Of a stretch of 64,000 nucleotides of DNA, positions 47,912 to 59,078 are shown piece after piece. This DNA is from Cryptomeria japonica. Its lineage: Eukaryota; Streptophyta; Pinopsida; Cupressales; Cupressaceae. How positions within the stretch are numbered: the stretch's first letter is position 1; each line of letters starts with the position of its first letter. The DNA lies in the NCBI RefSeq assembly GCF_030272615.1, contig NC_081407.1, positions 149,049,744-149,113,743 of the forward strand, in the 5' to 3' direction. The notes below the pieces were generated by a model. The model saw nothing but the letters and a program-made list of their open reading frames with translations, was not told the origin of the DNA and did no database searches. The translations under genes were made by a program, and so were the position numbers.

Positions 47912-48204
47912 ACATTGATGGCAAGACTCATGAGAAAAATCCCAAAACTGATATCCAAAAATGAAGTCCAAAACTGATTAAAAAATAGGAGTTATCCCCC
48001 TAAGAAAATGATCTCATCTGTACATTTTTCTCCATACTACTACTCCCCCTTTGACATTAATGACAAAGGATGTCAAAAAGAATCAAAGAATTCAAAATTC
48101 TACCTCATAGACTATATCTGGTTTTGTACAATTTGAAAGATATCCACCAAAATCAGATTAAGACTCTACATGAATTTGGTGTTGTCAGAGATAATAGTTT
48201 CAGT

Positions 48205-49304
48205 CTACTGGATCATACCGATCAGAGAATGCATTTGTTGCTTCGGTGATCTTTCTCCTTGAATTGTTTCTTTAGACAGCTCAATCTGTTGAGTTATAAG
48301 GTTCTCCAATCTAGGACCAAGTTTATTTTTTAGCTCACGTGCCTTCATTCTTATCCTTGCTTTTTCTTTTTCTAGTTTCTCAATCTTTTCCTCAAAAACT
48401 GCCATTTCTTGATTAAAAACTAATGTAAGTTTTGAAGAGCCTATCATATTGTCTGCTATATCATCAATCTCTTTTTGTGTCTTCTTTATCTCTTCCTCAA
48501 TGTCTTTTGTCAAGTTGTGAGGCTTGCATGCTTCCTTATATAACTCTTTATATTCCAGAATGGTGGAATTAAGTATCGGTAATAAGGAATCAATGTGCTC
48601 ATTACAATCCTTGATAGTTTTATTAAAGAATTCATTTTTATCCTTATTCACCCTTTCCTTAACAGTCTCCTCATTAATCTTATTTACAGTTAGCATGTTT
48701 AAAGCAATAAATTTGGACAATGTGTCCAATTTACCTAAAGATCCATCAATATGATCTATCTTACAAGCCAGTGCAATCATCTTCAATATAGGTAATGTAT
48801 CATCAATGGCCTTAAATGCTAAGGTGTTGCAATATGTGATCCTCTTAATTGAATCCAAAAGTACATAAGTCACATTTTTAGGTCTATAATCCATGGTTGA
48901 AGTGCTAGGCTCGACTATAACTTTCTTTTCTTCAGACACTTGTCCAATTGCCTTAACCACTTCTTCCTTATTTCCATCATTGACCTCTTCTTTATTCATT
49001 GTTTCTACCTTTTTTTCATTTTGTGTTTCAATTTTGCTTTCAATCTTACTGTCATTCTTATTCTCTATTTCATTCTGGTTCAAAAATTCTTGAAGTAATC
49101 TTTGACCAACTCATCATTGTTAGCTCCCATACCGGTGATTGCCTCCTTTATTTGTTTTCCAACAAAAATATCATAGGCAAAATCCTTATGACCTATGCTG
49201 GGGATCTCCTTAGAAAAGTAAAGCATGAAACATACCAACAGATTTCTAGATTTGATTGTTCCTTTCTTGTCACCTTTTATCTTATCCAAATTTTCTAGCA
49301 ATTT
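48205..49304 (-). pseudogene. element C ORF2, C-terminal segments
   Basis: From the solo-LTR junction: LLENLDKIKGDKKGTIKSRN and DFAYDIFVGKQIKEAITGMG (49302-49085), aligning with B near 36480-36690. Then a jump to the coiled-coil part (49083-48205; KKTQKEIDDIADNMIGSS), which aligns with B 38060-38995. Some 1.3 kb present in B (basic, Pro/Glu-rich middle) is missing. Confidence 0.75.
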
Positions 49305-50694
49305 TGATGAATAATGATGAATAATAGATACCCTAACTAGTACTGAGAGGGGGGGGGGGGTTGAATCGATACGTACAAACACTTATTATCAACTTAACAA
49401 GTTAAAATAATACTAACCTGTTATCTTTATTACTGAACTTAACCATGGCAATATTGGTTAAACACAGTAAGACTTCAGACAACATAAACCAGTAAACTGA
49501 ACCCTTCAAATACATTCAATACTTGATAACTACTTCACCCATAAACTTATGCATGTGGTATATCGACAATACCATAACCATTAGCTCTGCATGCATACTC
49601 GCTCAAACAACTTAATCATCACATGAAAAATGCACTACTCATGACACACAAGTTTTTCACGTGGAAACCCAAATGGGAAAAACCACGGTGGGGATGAATA
49701 CCCACAAGCTTGTTTTGAACTCTTTTGAAGCTCGCTCTGTTAGGAGCCTAGTCCGGTTAAAGACTTTACAATAAGGTTCTGCTAGGAACCAATCCTGTTA
49801 AAGATCACCCGGTTAAGGGATGGCTATATACCCTATTAAAGGTTGAAACCCTGTTAAAGGTTACCTTGCTAGAGGATTTAAAAAACTCAATGAACTTGAG
49901 TCACCTGGTTAGAGGATTTACAGTAATCCTGTTAAAGCTACCCAACAAAGGGATTTTCCTTCTGTTGAAATGGTTAGAAGACAACAGGTAAAACTTTGAT
50001 CTGATAACAACACTATATGCTAAGGCAGATCCTTTTCAGTTCCTCTACTCTGCAATCACACTGTAGTTTTCTCTCATTGGTTTGGCAAGTATCTCATCAC
50101 TCAGATACAGACTCAACTTTTTCCAACAACTTACAATAACAAACATTGTCGACCTTATAGACAACAATTAGGTCGGTAGCATAAACCCTAAGCTTTTAGG
50201 TTTACAATTATAGTTGGTCGAATCCTGACCGTCCAAACACTTTCCATAGAGTGAAGCAATCTCAAACAGATCACAAGTCATTCTACATCGTCCATTCTTC
50301 ACCGCACATAAAAATCAGTAACTCATCACACTTTCTTCTCATACCACTAAGAAGAATGTTCATTCCTGAGGTAGACATTTAATGCAGTCAATCTTCACAT
50401 GCATGATCCTCAAGGAAATACTTCACGTGCACAAAAATGACGTGGCATCTCGATCTCATCTTCATCTCTTAGCTAACTCATCACAAAATGTCACCGGTTG
50501 CATCACACAAGCTGGATTGCCAAACCAGAAACCCTAGAGATGAAACTACTAACCGGTAGTCACACTTAGTGAAACCCTAGACACCGGCTCACTACATCTC
50601 TTCATACCGATTCACTTGCACTTATTGACATCAATGACAACATTCATTATCATCATATCATCATATCATCATACCGGTTCATCAAATGCCAACA
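49305..50694 (-). repeat. solo LTR inside element C ORF2
   Basis: 1,390 bp, TG (49305) to CA (50694); on the minus strand it opens TGTTGGCATTTGATGAACC. Flanks AATTT (49300-49304) and AATTC (50695-50699) are a near-perfect 5-bp duplication. Removing it gives KDELLENLDK in frame, matching KDELIDNLKK in B. It shares the TTTTTCCCATTTGGG block with A-type LTRs but is a distinct family. A GGGGGGGGGGGG run lies at about 49350. Confidence 0.88.
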
Positions 50695-51392
50695 AATTCA
50701 TCCTTCAACCATTCACAAATATCAATCTTTGTATTGTTTACAATCATCTCATGTGCACTGTGAATGCATGAACTTGACATAGAATTCAATCTATTTGTGT
50801 GACCAACTTTATATCCAGTTATCATGCTAGGAAATTTAACATTTTTATCCTTTATGTCATTAACACTAAGTGACCGGTTGTCATATGTAGCTTCGGTTAA
50901 GCTCATAACTTCCTTGTTAGGGATTTTATTCTTCTTGTCAAGTCTAGAACCGGTGGAGGGTAAATCAATAACAAATTTGATAGCTTCCTTGGTAATCTTG
51001 AATACCGAGTCCAACCACATAAATTCTCTGTGAACTCTACTAAGGACATTGCGGATGACTTCATCTGAGAATTTTGGCATATGGAGGATGTCTATGAAAC
51101 CTAAATCCTCAACTAATTTATGTTCTGGTTTCACTATCCCATCCTATTCAGTAATTGCATTCATGTACATGTTCATCAAATCTTTAGATCCTGAACTTTC
51201 TATGTTGTAATGTATGTATGCCCTAGGGTCTTCAGTGAACATGACTCCCTTTGGGATTTTGGAAAATGCACCAATAGAATCATCATGTTTTTCTATCTTG
51301 GGAATGATCTTTAAAACTGGTCTAGGTCGCTTAATGTTTTCAACAATAGTAGGGTTTGCTACGAATTCAAGAACAGAAGATGAAGATGCCAT
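50695..51392 (-). pseudogene. element C ORF2, N-terminal segment
   Basis: ATG at 51392 (MASSSSVLEFVANPTIVENI), then DPRAYIHYNIE, one stop after ITE, VLSRVHREFMWLDSVFKITK, DLPSTGSRLDKK, RLNSMSSSCIHSAHEM and DICEWLKDE up to the solo LTR. It is the cleanest copy of the ORF2 N-terminal domain in the window. Confidence 0.8.
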
Positions 51393-51698
51393 TGCGAAAG
51401 ATAAATACCTCTTAACTATGAAATCCTTGAATACTCTGAAAAAGATCTTTGCTTCTTCACCTTTAGAATTCCTTTGCTCAATTTCACTCTCTTCGAATTC
51501 TTGGATGCTTGGTGAGTTGAAATGAAAGGTTACAATGCCTTTATAACCAAAATTTTGATTTACAACCGCAGTAAATGCTCGTCGGTGAAGTGAAAAACTC
51601 CACATATTTGTCGGTAAAGAAGAAATATAACTTCTTACCATCAATCGAGGGTAAATGTATGGTTTTCAATTTGTTGCCTTACCCCTAAGGATTATTCC

Positions 51699-52814
51699 TT
51701 AGTTGGATGAAGAATCTCTTGCCAGTGTAGGATTACCCTGTTCTGCCGGTGCAGTGATGGATTCATTACCTTTCTGATCTCTCTTGCTAATCCATTGTTT
51801 TAAAAATTCTTGCTTGATTTCAGGCACCTTCTCTTTGCCTTTGTTATTAGATCCTTTATTGTTTGCCGGTGAATTCTTGATTCTACAAAATTTTGCAATA
51901 TTCTCAATCTTGTTACATGCATAACAAGTTACATTGTTTCTCTGAATAGCCTTTCCATAACCTTGACTGGTTTGAGTTCTGCATTGACTATATAAATGTC
52001 CAAGTCTACCACAAACATAGCATTTCACATTCATTCTACAATTGTTTAATTTATGACAATTTTTATTGCAATTGGAACATTGACCAATGGGTAAGTTTGT
52101 ATTTTGATTATTCTTGAATCTGCACTGATTTGCTCTATGACCAAATTTGTTGCAATTAAAACATTTTCAATTAAATTTATAAGCATTAGGTTGCCTTACC
52201 GGTTTTGTGTGGTCATGATTGTTTGCAGTCCTTGAGCTTTCTCCATGTTCAAATCCAAGTCCATTTGTTTCTCCATTAGGGTTATGACTTTTCAGCATAT
52301 CATCAAGATTATCTAAACTTTTCTTGAATTTGTCTTTGTATTCATTTGCAGTGATCAAATCACTTTCCAAAGTGCTAACTTGTCTTAAAAGTTCATCTTT
52401 GTCATGTTGCATGTGAATCAAATCAGTTTTGAGCATATCATTTTCATAACTAAGCCTTTGAGATTCATCTGATCTTTCATTTAGTCTTCTGGCCAAATCT
52501 TCCCGATTCCTCTTTCTATCTTCAATATCTTTGCATAGTCTCATGGTTAAATCTTGCATCTCATTCTTCATGTTACTGTTCTCTTGTCTCAATTTATTTG
52601 CAATATCTCTAAGAGTTTCTTTTTCTTCATCATCTTGATTTTGCAATTGCACATGTAATTCTTTTCTCTTGTTCTTTGCTATAATTAGGTTATCTTGAAG
52701 TGCTTTGATAAATTCCCGAGCAGTTCTGAGTTCACCTTCCAGTTTGATATTCTTCAATTTTTCTGCATCAAAATCTTCAAGAGCTCCTTCCAACTGTTGT
52801 CTCAAGCTTTCCAT
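51699..52814 (-). pseudogene. element C ORF1: coiled coil plus zinc knuckles
   Basis: ATG at 52814 (MESLRQQLEGALEDFDAEKL), 372 codons in one frame with a few stops (near 52167). Coiled coil to about residue 165, then four knuckles of which FNCNKFGH (first, partly broken), CSNCNKNCHKLNNC, CYVCGRLGHLYSQC and CYACNKIENIAKFC are visible (last lacks the His). Ends RDSSSN as in B. Confidence 0.83.
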
Positions 52815-52870
52815 TGATACCTGTTTCAAAATCTTCCTTAAGTTGTTAGTCTTTTGCAAATAGAGGACTA

Positions 52871-52883
52871 GGCTCTGATACCA
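52871..52883 (-). other. element C primer-binding site
   Basis: Minus-strand TGGTATCAGAGCC, an exact match to the classical initiator tRNA-Met complement. Confidence 0.9.
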
Positions 52884-52885
52884 AT

Positions 52886-53767
52886 TGTTAGATACTTGAT
52901 CAGTCCCAAAGACACTGAGAGGGGGGGGGGTGAATTAGTGTCTAACCGGTTAATGAAATATTTAAACTTGTTTACAAATTTACAACCCGAATTAATGTAC
53001 TGGTAAACAAGCAATAAAGCAATAAAGAGAAAAAGAGAGACAACATCAATGCACACCATACCACAAGATATTTTGGTGAGGAAACCTAGTAGGGGAAAAA
53101 CTTCAATGGGATTTGTGACCCACAATATTTACTCACTGGCCAATATGAATAAATATTACTGATAAAATAGGGGCCTACACATGCAGGAAAGCCAATAGCC
53201 TAGAGCTCACTGCTCAATCACAAAAAAGGAGTCACACTGACCACAAAATTGGATGATTAAATCCAATGACAATGTACTGCTCAAAATAGCATCTACAATG
53301 CTTGATTAAGTACCGGTTTAAGCTCTGTCAAATACCTTTGCCACAAACCTTTCTTTCCTTTGCTCTACTCTTATTCACTCATCAAAATATTACATTAAAA
53401 TGCATATACATATATTTTCTCTCATAATCCACTTGCATTAATTACCTATGCATACCTATCACTTTCTCACATACCTATGCCGCTTTAAAAATGACCTATA
53501 AGATCTCATACATATATGAGTCTTTACAATACATCATGTTGGCTATACAATATAATTACAATACAAAATAATATAATTTTCATGTCGGTTGGGGTGCTGG
53601 TAAGATCTTCTGTCGATGTAGGTTGGGTGTCGGTGAGAATAATCTTGTTGTGCCTTCCAGTGCCGGTAGATGATGTTTGTTGCCGGTGTATGCTGTGAAC
53701 TATATTACCAGTTGGTTGCCATCAATGAAAACATCAACTGTTCTCATCTGAGTGTAGAATGCCAACA
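52886..53767 (-). repeat. element C right (5') LTR
   Basis: 882 bp; TGTTGGCATTCTACACTC at 53767 to ATCTAACA at 52886. Contains the CACCCCCCCCCTCTCAGTG U5 block. Confidence 0.93.
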
Positions 53768-53935
53768 CAAAGTTGGAAGAGGTAAAGGCATTCAATTGGC
53801 CAATAGACAAAGAGGTGGACATGTGGCAAGCCATGCTAAAGCAAAAGAAGAAATGTCAGGTTGCTACCTAAGATTCCTCAAAGTAATTCTAAGCTTGTTG
53901 CATCCTCATCTTGTAAACGGATTCCAAGATTAATT
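53768..53935 (+). pseudogene. element D ORF, piece beyond element C
   Basis: KLEEVKAFNWPIDKEVDMWQ from 53771 looks like a continuation of the D coiled-coil end cut at 46647, with some sequence lost at the junction. Short and uncertain. Confidence 0.4.
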
Positions 53936-54805
53936 TGAGAGGGATGGGCTAGTTGGTCACTTTAATTGATGTTGAAAACTCTGATATAGTTGTAATATAT
54001 TAATAGTTCAACTGTTCAAGAATTTGATAAGTGCATAGCTGAATCGCATTTTGAATTCTTTATGATATCATTATGAATATAATATCAATATCATTTGCAG
54101 TTTGAGATCTTCACATAATTGTCTTTGTGTTGAATTTATGTTTTCACTATGAATTGAATGGTTAAGGGTTTTTTCAATTTACGTGTCTCCAAGGTAGATT
54201 ATGGAATACAAATTTGGTGATTAAATCATTTGTATGAATCATTTTTTTAAACAGAAATCTGATGATTATATCATTTGTATGAATCTCGGTTGTGTATGTA
54301 ATGGCATATTCATTCATGTTTATCCGCAAATGAATCTTATTGAAGTTTATTATCAAGTTGTCTTTGAATTGTAAGTGACTCTATGCCCTAGGATAAGGCA
54401 CTGGTCTATTGTCTTGATGTTGTCTTGGTGAAGTGACCTTCCAATTATAATATTTGATTCATTGTGGGTGAATATGTTTTCTTGTTTTCCTTTGATTATG
54501 AAAGTGTGATTTGTCTATAACATCTATCATGGAATTGGATCCTCAAAAGATATTCCCTTTAATTGAGTTGCATGCATGTTTTACTAATTATGTTGTATTC
54601 CTATCTATTGTGGTGTTTGATACTTTCATTCTTAATACTCTTATGATTTTATATGCTATGGATGTTTATGTAATATATATGGAGGTGTTCTATGACTATC
54701 ATGTACATGTTTTCCCTCCTCCATAATTATAAAGTTGACATTTCCTCTTACCTATAATCAACATGTATCTCAACCTTTGTTTCCTTGCCATTATATGTGT
54801 ATATA

Positions 54806-54844
<39 letters not shown>

Positions 54845-54854
54845 CTATATATTC
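53936..54854 (+). other. element D non-coding part with (TA)n
   Basis: No gene seen. A perfect (AT)n run lies at 54809-54842. Confidence 0.5.
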
Positions 54855-56584
54855 TGTTGTGAACATTAAAGATTTCCTATATCTTATCCATCGATATGTT
54901 TGACAGGTTTTCTAGGACCTCAAAACCCTCTTCTCTTAAGTAATCCACCCACCAATTACAATGAGGTGATTCAGGTGAATCCTTAATATGATTCCAGACT
55001 AACAGAAATTCTGCATTCCTAGGCATAATAGGAAGCATTAAATGAAAAATTACATACACCATAACAATGCAACAAATGAAAAAACTCATGATTCTAATCA
55101 TTTGAAAGAGATAGAATTATGCACCAAAGAGAAATAGATCAGATTTTAATTTCAATTGAATAAAATTACTACTTCCATCACAAAATAAATTTATATATAA
55201 CTCCTTCAAGAACCTGCACAAAGCTTGACACCAAATGCTTTTCATTTGCTTTGTAAATGACTATGCAACTTGCTCCCTTTAGTGCCTTCACCTAGAGTCT
55301 AGAATCACTACTGGAACCACAAAAGGAACCCCAAAGGCACCATAATTTTGGAACCCTCAAGAGACCCCCCCAAAAGGAACCCTTCTAATGCCCTGGATTT
55401 CCCTTTTTATAGAAGAAAAGGGAGCAACAAGCTTCAGGCCAAGAGACACATGTCAACATAACATTTACTCTCACTAATTAGGCCTAAAAGGCCATATGCA
55501 AAATTCTATTACAAAAATATTCTTTATCCATGCGCTGGCCGTGAATAAAAATTTTCAAAAGCAAAACTGCTTGAGCCATGCCATTATCACCCTGATGCCT
55601 TCGGATGGAATGTGAGATGTTAGGTTCTGTCCAACAGATCATTTCCCTTCTCGGAAGGGATACTGGGACCTGACAAGAGGTAAAGTTGCCCCTAAAAATT
55701 AAAATAGAGGAGGAGCTTCAGCCTTCATGCCCAAGAACAGAGAAAATGGAAAGAGGAGCTCGAGCCTTCATGGCCAGGAAAGGGAAAGTGGAAACAGGAG
55801 CTTTAGGGTAAATGTAATATGTTGGGGAGGGGTCACAACTTCCATGTCATCACAAAGATGACTGGCTGCCACTCCCCACCCAAACAAATCCTTCTTTCAT
55901 TCCACTGCGGGCTCCTTCTTCAAACCCCCTACCATCCTGTGGCAGAGTAGAAGCAGAGGATGTGCCATGTGTGGCCTTTCTTGATAAGAAAAGGATTTTA
56001 CACCCCCTCTAGAAATCCTTCTCACTTTCACAACCCCTCTAACAATAAACAAACTCACATAGGAGAAAACAAAAAAACACCCATGTGGTATCACAGAGCA
56101 CACAACAAGTCCATGCATGATCCTGCTCAAACATCATCTTCCTTTCCGAGGAAAAAACCAATCTCAAGAAAATGAAAAAGGTTTCTTTTCTCTTCTACCA
56201 ATTAAGTCACCACTCCATTGTATTTATAACTTTTTAACACTTCATCTGGTGATGCTCATTCACATGAAAAATTGTTGTTTTGGTGCTTTTCAACATGACT
56301 CTAGACTCTAGAAGTCATGCCTATCAAATCCACTGCATCCTGCTAAGGCTAATCTTATGTGAATGATTTTGTTCTGATTTTATTCCTCCTTGATTATACA
56401 AATTCCGCTTCAGAATCCCTGACAACAAGCAACCTCTGATTTCTTAGAGAAATCCGTGATCTCCCATCTCTAACTTAGAAGCTATCCAATCCTTTTATGC
56501 CTCTGAAACTGTTGTCCTCACTTGTCTAATCCACCTCGACTCAAGAGAAACCTTCAAACTAGTCGCTTAGGAATGAGTCGACAT
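54855..56584. other. unassigned block inside element D
   Basis: 1.7 kb of higher complexity than its surroundings. Small frames on both strands (for example minus 55101-54877) have no known domain. A TTTTTATAG motif at about 55410 and pyrimidine-rich stretches near 55870-56030 could be LTR or promoter material, but no partner repeat exists in the window. Confidence 0.3.
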
Positions 56585-57390
56585 CCAAGCCTTAAAAATT
56601 CCTCGTACATATTAGCTTGCCACCACAGTTGTCGCTAGCTCTCATGTTTGTTTAATGTTAGCATTTTTAGGTCACGAGCTAGCGACCAAATAGTTTGTGG
56701 TTAAATTTTATGGTTATCGCTAGCTCATGAGGTAAAATGTCTGAAGACGTGATCAAGCCGCGAGTTGGCGACAAGTTGGTTTGGGTTTACATCGCGAGGT
56801 CTCTAGCTTTTTGGGTGTTAGCGTTTTATGTTACCGAGTTGGAGATTGTTAATGAAATTCCTTTGGTCGTGAGGTCTCAAGTTGGTCTGATGTCATACAT
56901 TATAGCTGTGAGAGTTAGTGAGTAACTCATTTCATACAGTTGTTGCTAGCTCTCATGTTTGTTTAATGTTAGCATTTTTAGGTCGGGAGCTAGTGACTAG
57001 ATAGTTTGTGGTTAAGTTTTATGGTTATCGCCAGCTTGCAAAGTTAAATGTCTAAAGACCTGATCAAGCCACGAGCTTGCGAGTGAAGTGCTAGCGGTTA
57101 AGAGATAAATAGTTTTATGGTGGCGAGTATGTGACAAGGGTTAAAGTTACCACTATCTCCAAGTCACTGTAGTGACGAGGACTTAACATTTTGTGGTCAA
57201 GAATTGGTGAGTGGTGGTTTAGTTTCCCTCAGTCGCTAGATCTTGAGGTTATGAAGGCTTAGCATTTTCAGCTTGCGAGTTGAAGATAGACTCGTAGGGC
57301 TTGTCGCTAGGTTGTGAGAATTTCTAATGGGCAGTCTTTCAGGTAGAGAGTTGACGACTATGTATAATGTATTTTAATGACTTGACAGGG
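56585..57390 (+). repeat. element D right block, with 311-bp internal tandem duplication
   Basis: 56622-56764 recurs at 56933-57075 (CTCTCATGTTTGTTTAATGT, then TTAGCATTTTTAGGTC). The piece between them matches 43126-43290 in the left block. Confidence 0.7.
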
Positions 57391-57436
57391 ACTGCTGAGG
57401 TGCCAATATAATTTTTTTACGTTTTAGAAAAAGATT

Positions 57437-57610
57437 GAAATCGCCAATATTTTTTTTTATGATTTGAAAATATCTTGAAATCGCCAATATTTTTTTTTTA
57501 TGGTTTGAAAATAGGTTGAAATTGCCAATATATTTTTTTAATGGTTTGAAAATAGGTTGAAATCGCCAATATTTTTTTTATGCTTTGAAAATAGGTTGAA
57601 ATCGCCAATG
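57437..57610 (+). repeat. five tandem units of about 40 bp near the hAT end
   Basis: Each unit reads GAAATCGCCAATATTTTTTT then TATGGTTTGAAAATAGGTT with small changes; starts near 57437, 57477, 57518, 57558 and 57598. The CGCCAAT core also occurs near the other end of the hAT element. Confidence 0.8.
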
Positions 57611-57859
57611 CAAATATTTTTTTTGGTTTTAAAATCATTAAAATTCACCCATGCAAATATTTTTTTGGTTTTAAAAACATTACAATTCGCCTGGATTTTT
57701 CACAAACTTTGAGCGATCACAAATGATTCGCCAATGGAGATTATTATTTTTCTATGTAAACCGCATAATTTGCTAGTAAAATTAAAATTTTCCTCTACAA
57801 TTATACACCTTTCGCCAGGTTTTTGCACCTTGTCCGAGGGGGGGGGGGGTTTCTTAAAG

Positions 57860-59065
57860 TTTTCCCTGTACATGAACCAGAATGGAGGGGAACTTTCCTT
57901 GTCTATGAAGTTTGCTTACAGGTGAAACGCTCAACCATGGTTTTTGATACCTCGACCAAGATCGATACTACCATGCTCGATGATGAAAATTAAGCACTAT
58001 GAATAGGCCATGGATTGCCATTTCATCTCATCTTCATATATTTCATTCTGTTGCATTCCATCCATCCATAAATCCATATTGTTGCATATCATTCATACAT
58101 AGTCATGATAGTGGATACTCTATTTTGCTCCTCTTACATAGGAATGGGTCCTAGGTCCTCCATACCTTCTATCAAACATTGAATCCCCCCCTCACCCTCA
58201 CCCTCCCCATCTCGATCATCATGTTGCATCAACCCAATCAAGCCACATTCATCACTATCCATCTCTAATGGGAGGGGCTATGTTTCCCATCCTAGGTCAT
58301 CCTATAAGAAAAGCAAGTTACTCTGTGTACACAGGTAAATCGATTCACACACACCTAGACTATCAACAGATACTTTTTGATCAAGTATCTTCGGGTCTTA
58401 ATAGGTAATCAATTATGGAAATCCTAGAATACAACAAGCATTTACATCAATTGCCTAGTCTCAATAGGTGTGCTAAGTCCGGAAAATGCCACAAACAACC
58501 TACAATGCAAACATTATCAATTGATCAACCAATCAAAGACAATCAACATAGACAATTACATCAATTGTCTAAGTCTCAATGAGTATTTTGCTTTAGATAC
58601 CTTGACTTCATCGGGCAATTACATCAATTGTCTAAGTTTGAACAGGTCAATTTGACTCACTTACTCAGACTTTATCCTATCCAAGTGAACAACTGACATC
58701 AACTGTCACGCTTTGACTCAACTAGGGCAATTCAACCAATTTCACCAGACTGTCCAGCCAAATTTTGAAAAATTGTACAATATCAATCAAAAGTACAAAC
58801 ACTACATTTGCACCATGACCCCCATGTACTTTCGAGGCTTTCCGTTTCTCCATATTCACTCTGTTTTCTCCCATTATTTCACCATTATTTCTAATTTCTT
58901 CTAGTCTACCTCCCCCCAACTTCTTTCTCTTTTTCAAGAGATCGCCCAATTTTTCAAAAATTTTCAGCCCCTCTTGAGGGGGCATACCACCCACTAAATT
59001 AAAATTTTTGGTTTCTCATACCTATATTTTTTTTTTTGAAACGATGCGATAAACCACACCGTCTC
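57860..59065 (+). other. E1 3' untranslated region, part 2
   Basis: Resumes E1 after the hAT block (ATACCTCGACCAAGATCGA near 57947). Contains three copies of a palindromic segment, AATTACATCAATTGTCTAAG, at about 58444, 58554 and 58617. No gene. Confidence 0.55.
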
Positions 59066-59078
59066 AAAGAGGGGAAAA
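59066..59078 (+). other. E1 polypurine tract
   Basis: AAAGAGGGGAAAA directly before the TG of the 3' LTR. Confidence 0.85.

Larger units (their letters stand above)
47021..53767 (-). mobile_element. element C: non-autonomous LTR retrotransposon in element D
   Basis: LTRs at 52886-53767 (5') and 47021-47898 (3') enclose ORF1 and ORF2, again without pol. ORF2 carries a solo LTR and a large internal deletion relative to B. No target-site duplication, because the left side runs into a partial second internal copy. Closely related to B. Confidence 0.92.
42931..57390 (+). mobile_element. element D: LTR-type element with GCGAG-rich ends (limits approximate)
   Basis: Two related, same-strand blocks (43100-44120 and 56600-57390) frame one long non-pol ORF (44451-46647) that is interrupted by element C and continues briefly at 53768. 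The best-matching stretch of the two blocks is 43126-43290 against 56773-56935 (GGTTTGGGTTTA-ATCGCGAGGTCTCTAG). No primer site or clean TG/CA ends found, so the LTR nature is inferred. Confidence 0.5.
31861..57859 (+). mobile_element. hAT transposon inserted in E1 (ends approximate)
   Basis: Encloses a broken hAT-type transposase (32555-42645) and younger insertions B, a solo LTR and D. Subterminal zones on both sides carry GGCGAA/TTCGCC words: GTGGCGAATC at 31868 and ATTCGCCAATGG at 32118, against TCGCCAATAT repeats at 57440-57610 and TTCGCCAGG near 57812. Candidate 8-bp duplications AGAGTTTT (31858-31865) and AAAGTTTT (57857-57864) agree at seven of eight. The exact ends are not secure. Confidence 0.5.

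Noticed and set aside
54877-55101. 74-codon minus-strand frame as a gene
   Set aside because: No recognised domain, no splice context, AT-rich start; left as part of an unassigned block.
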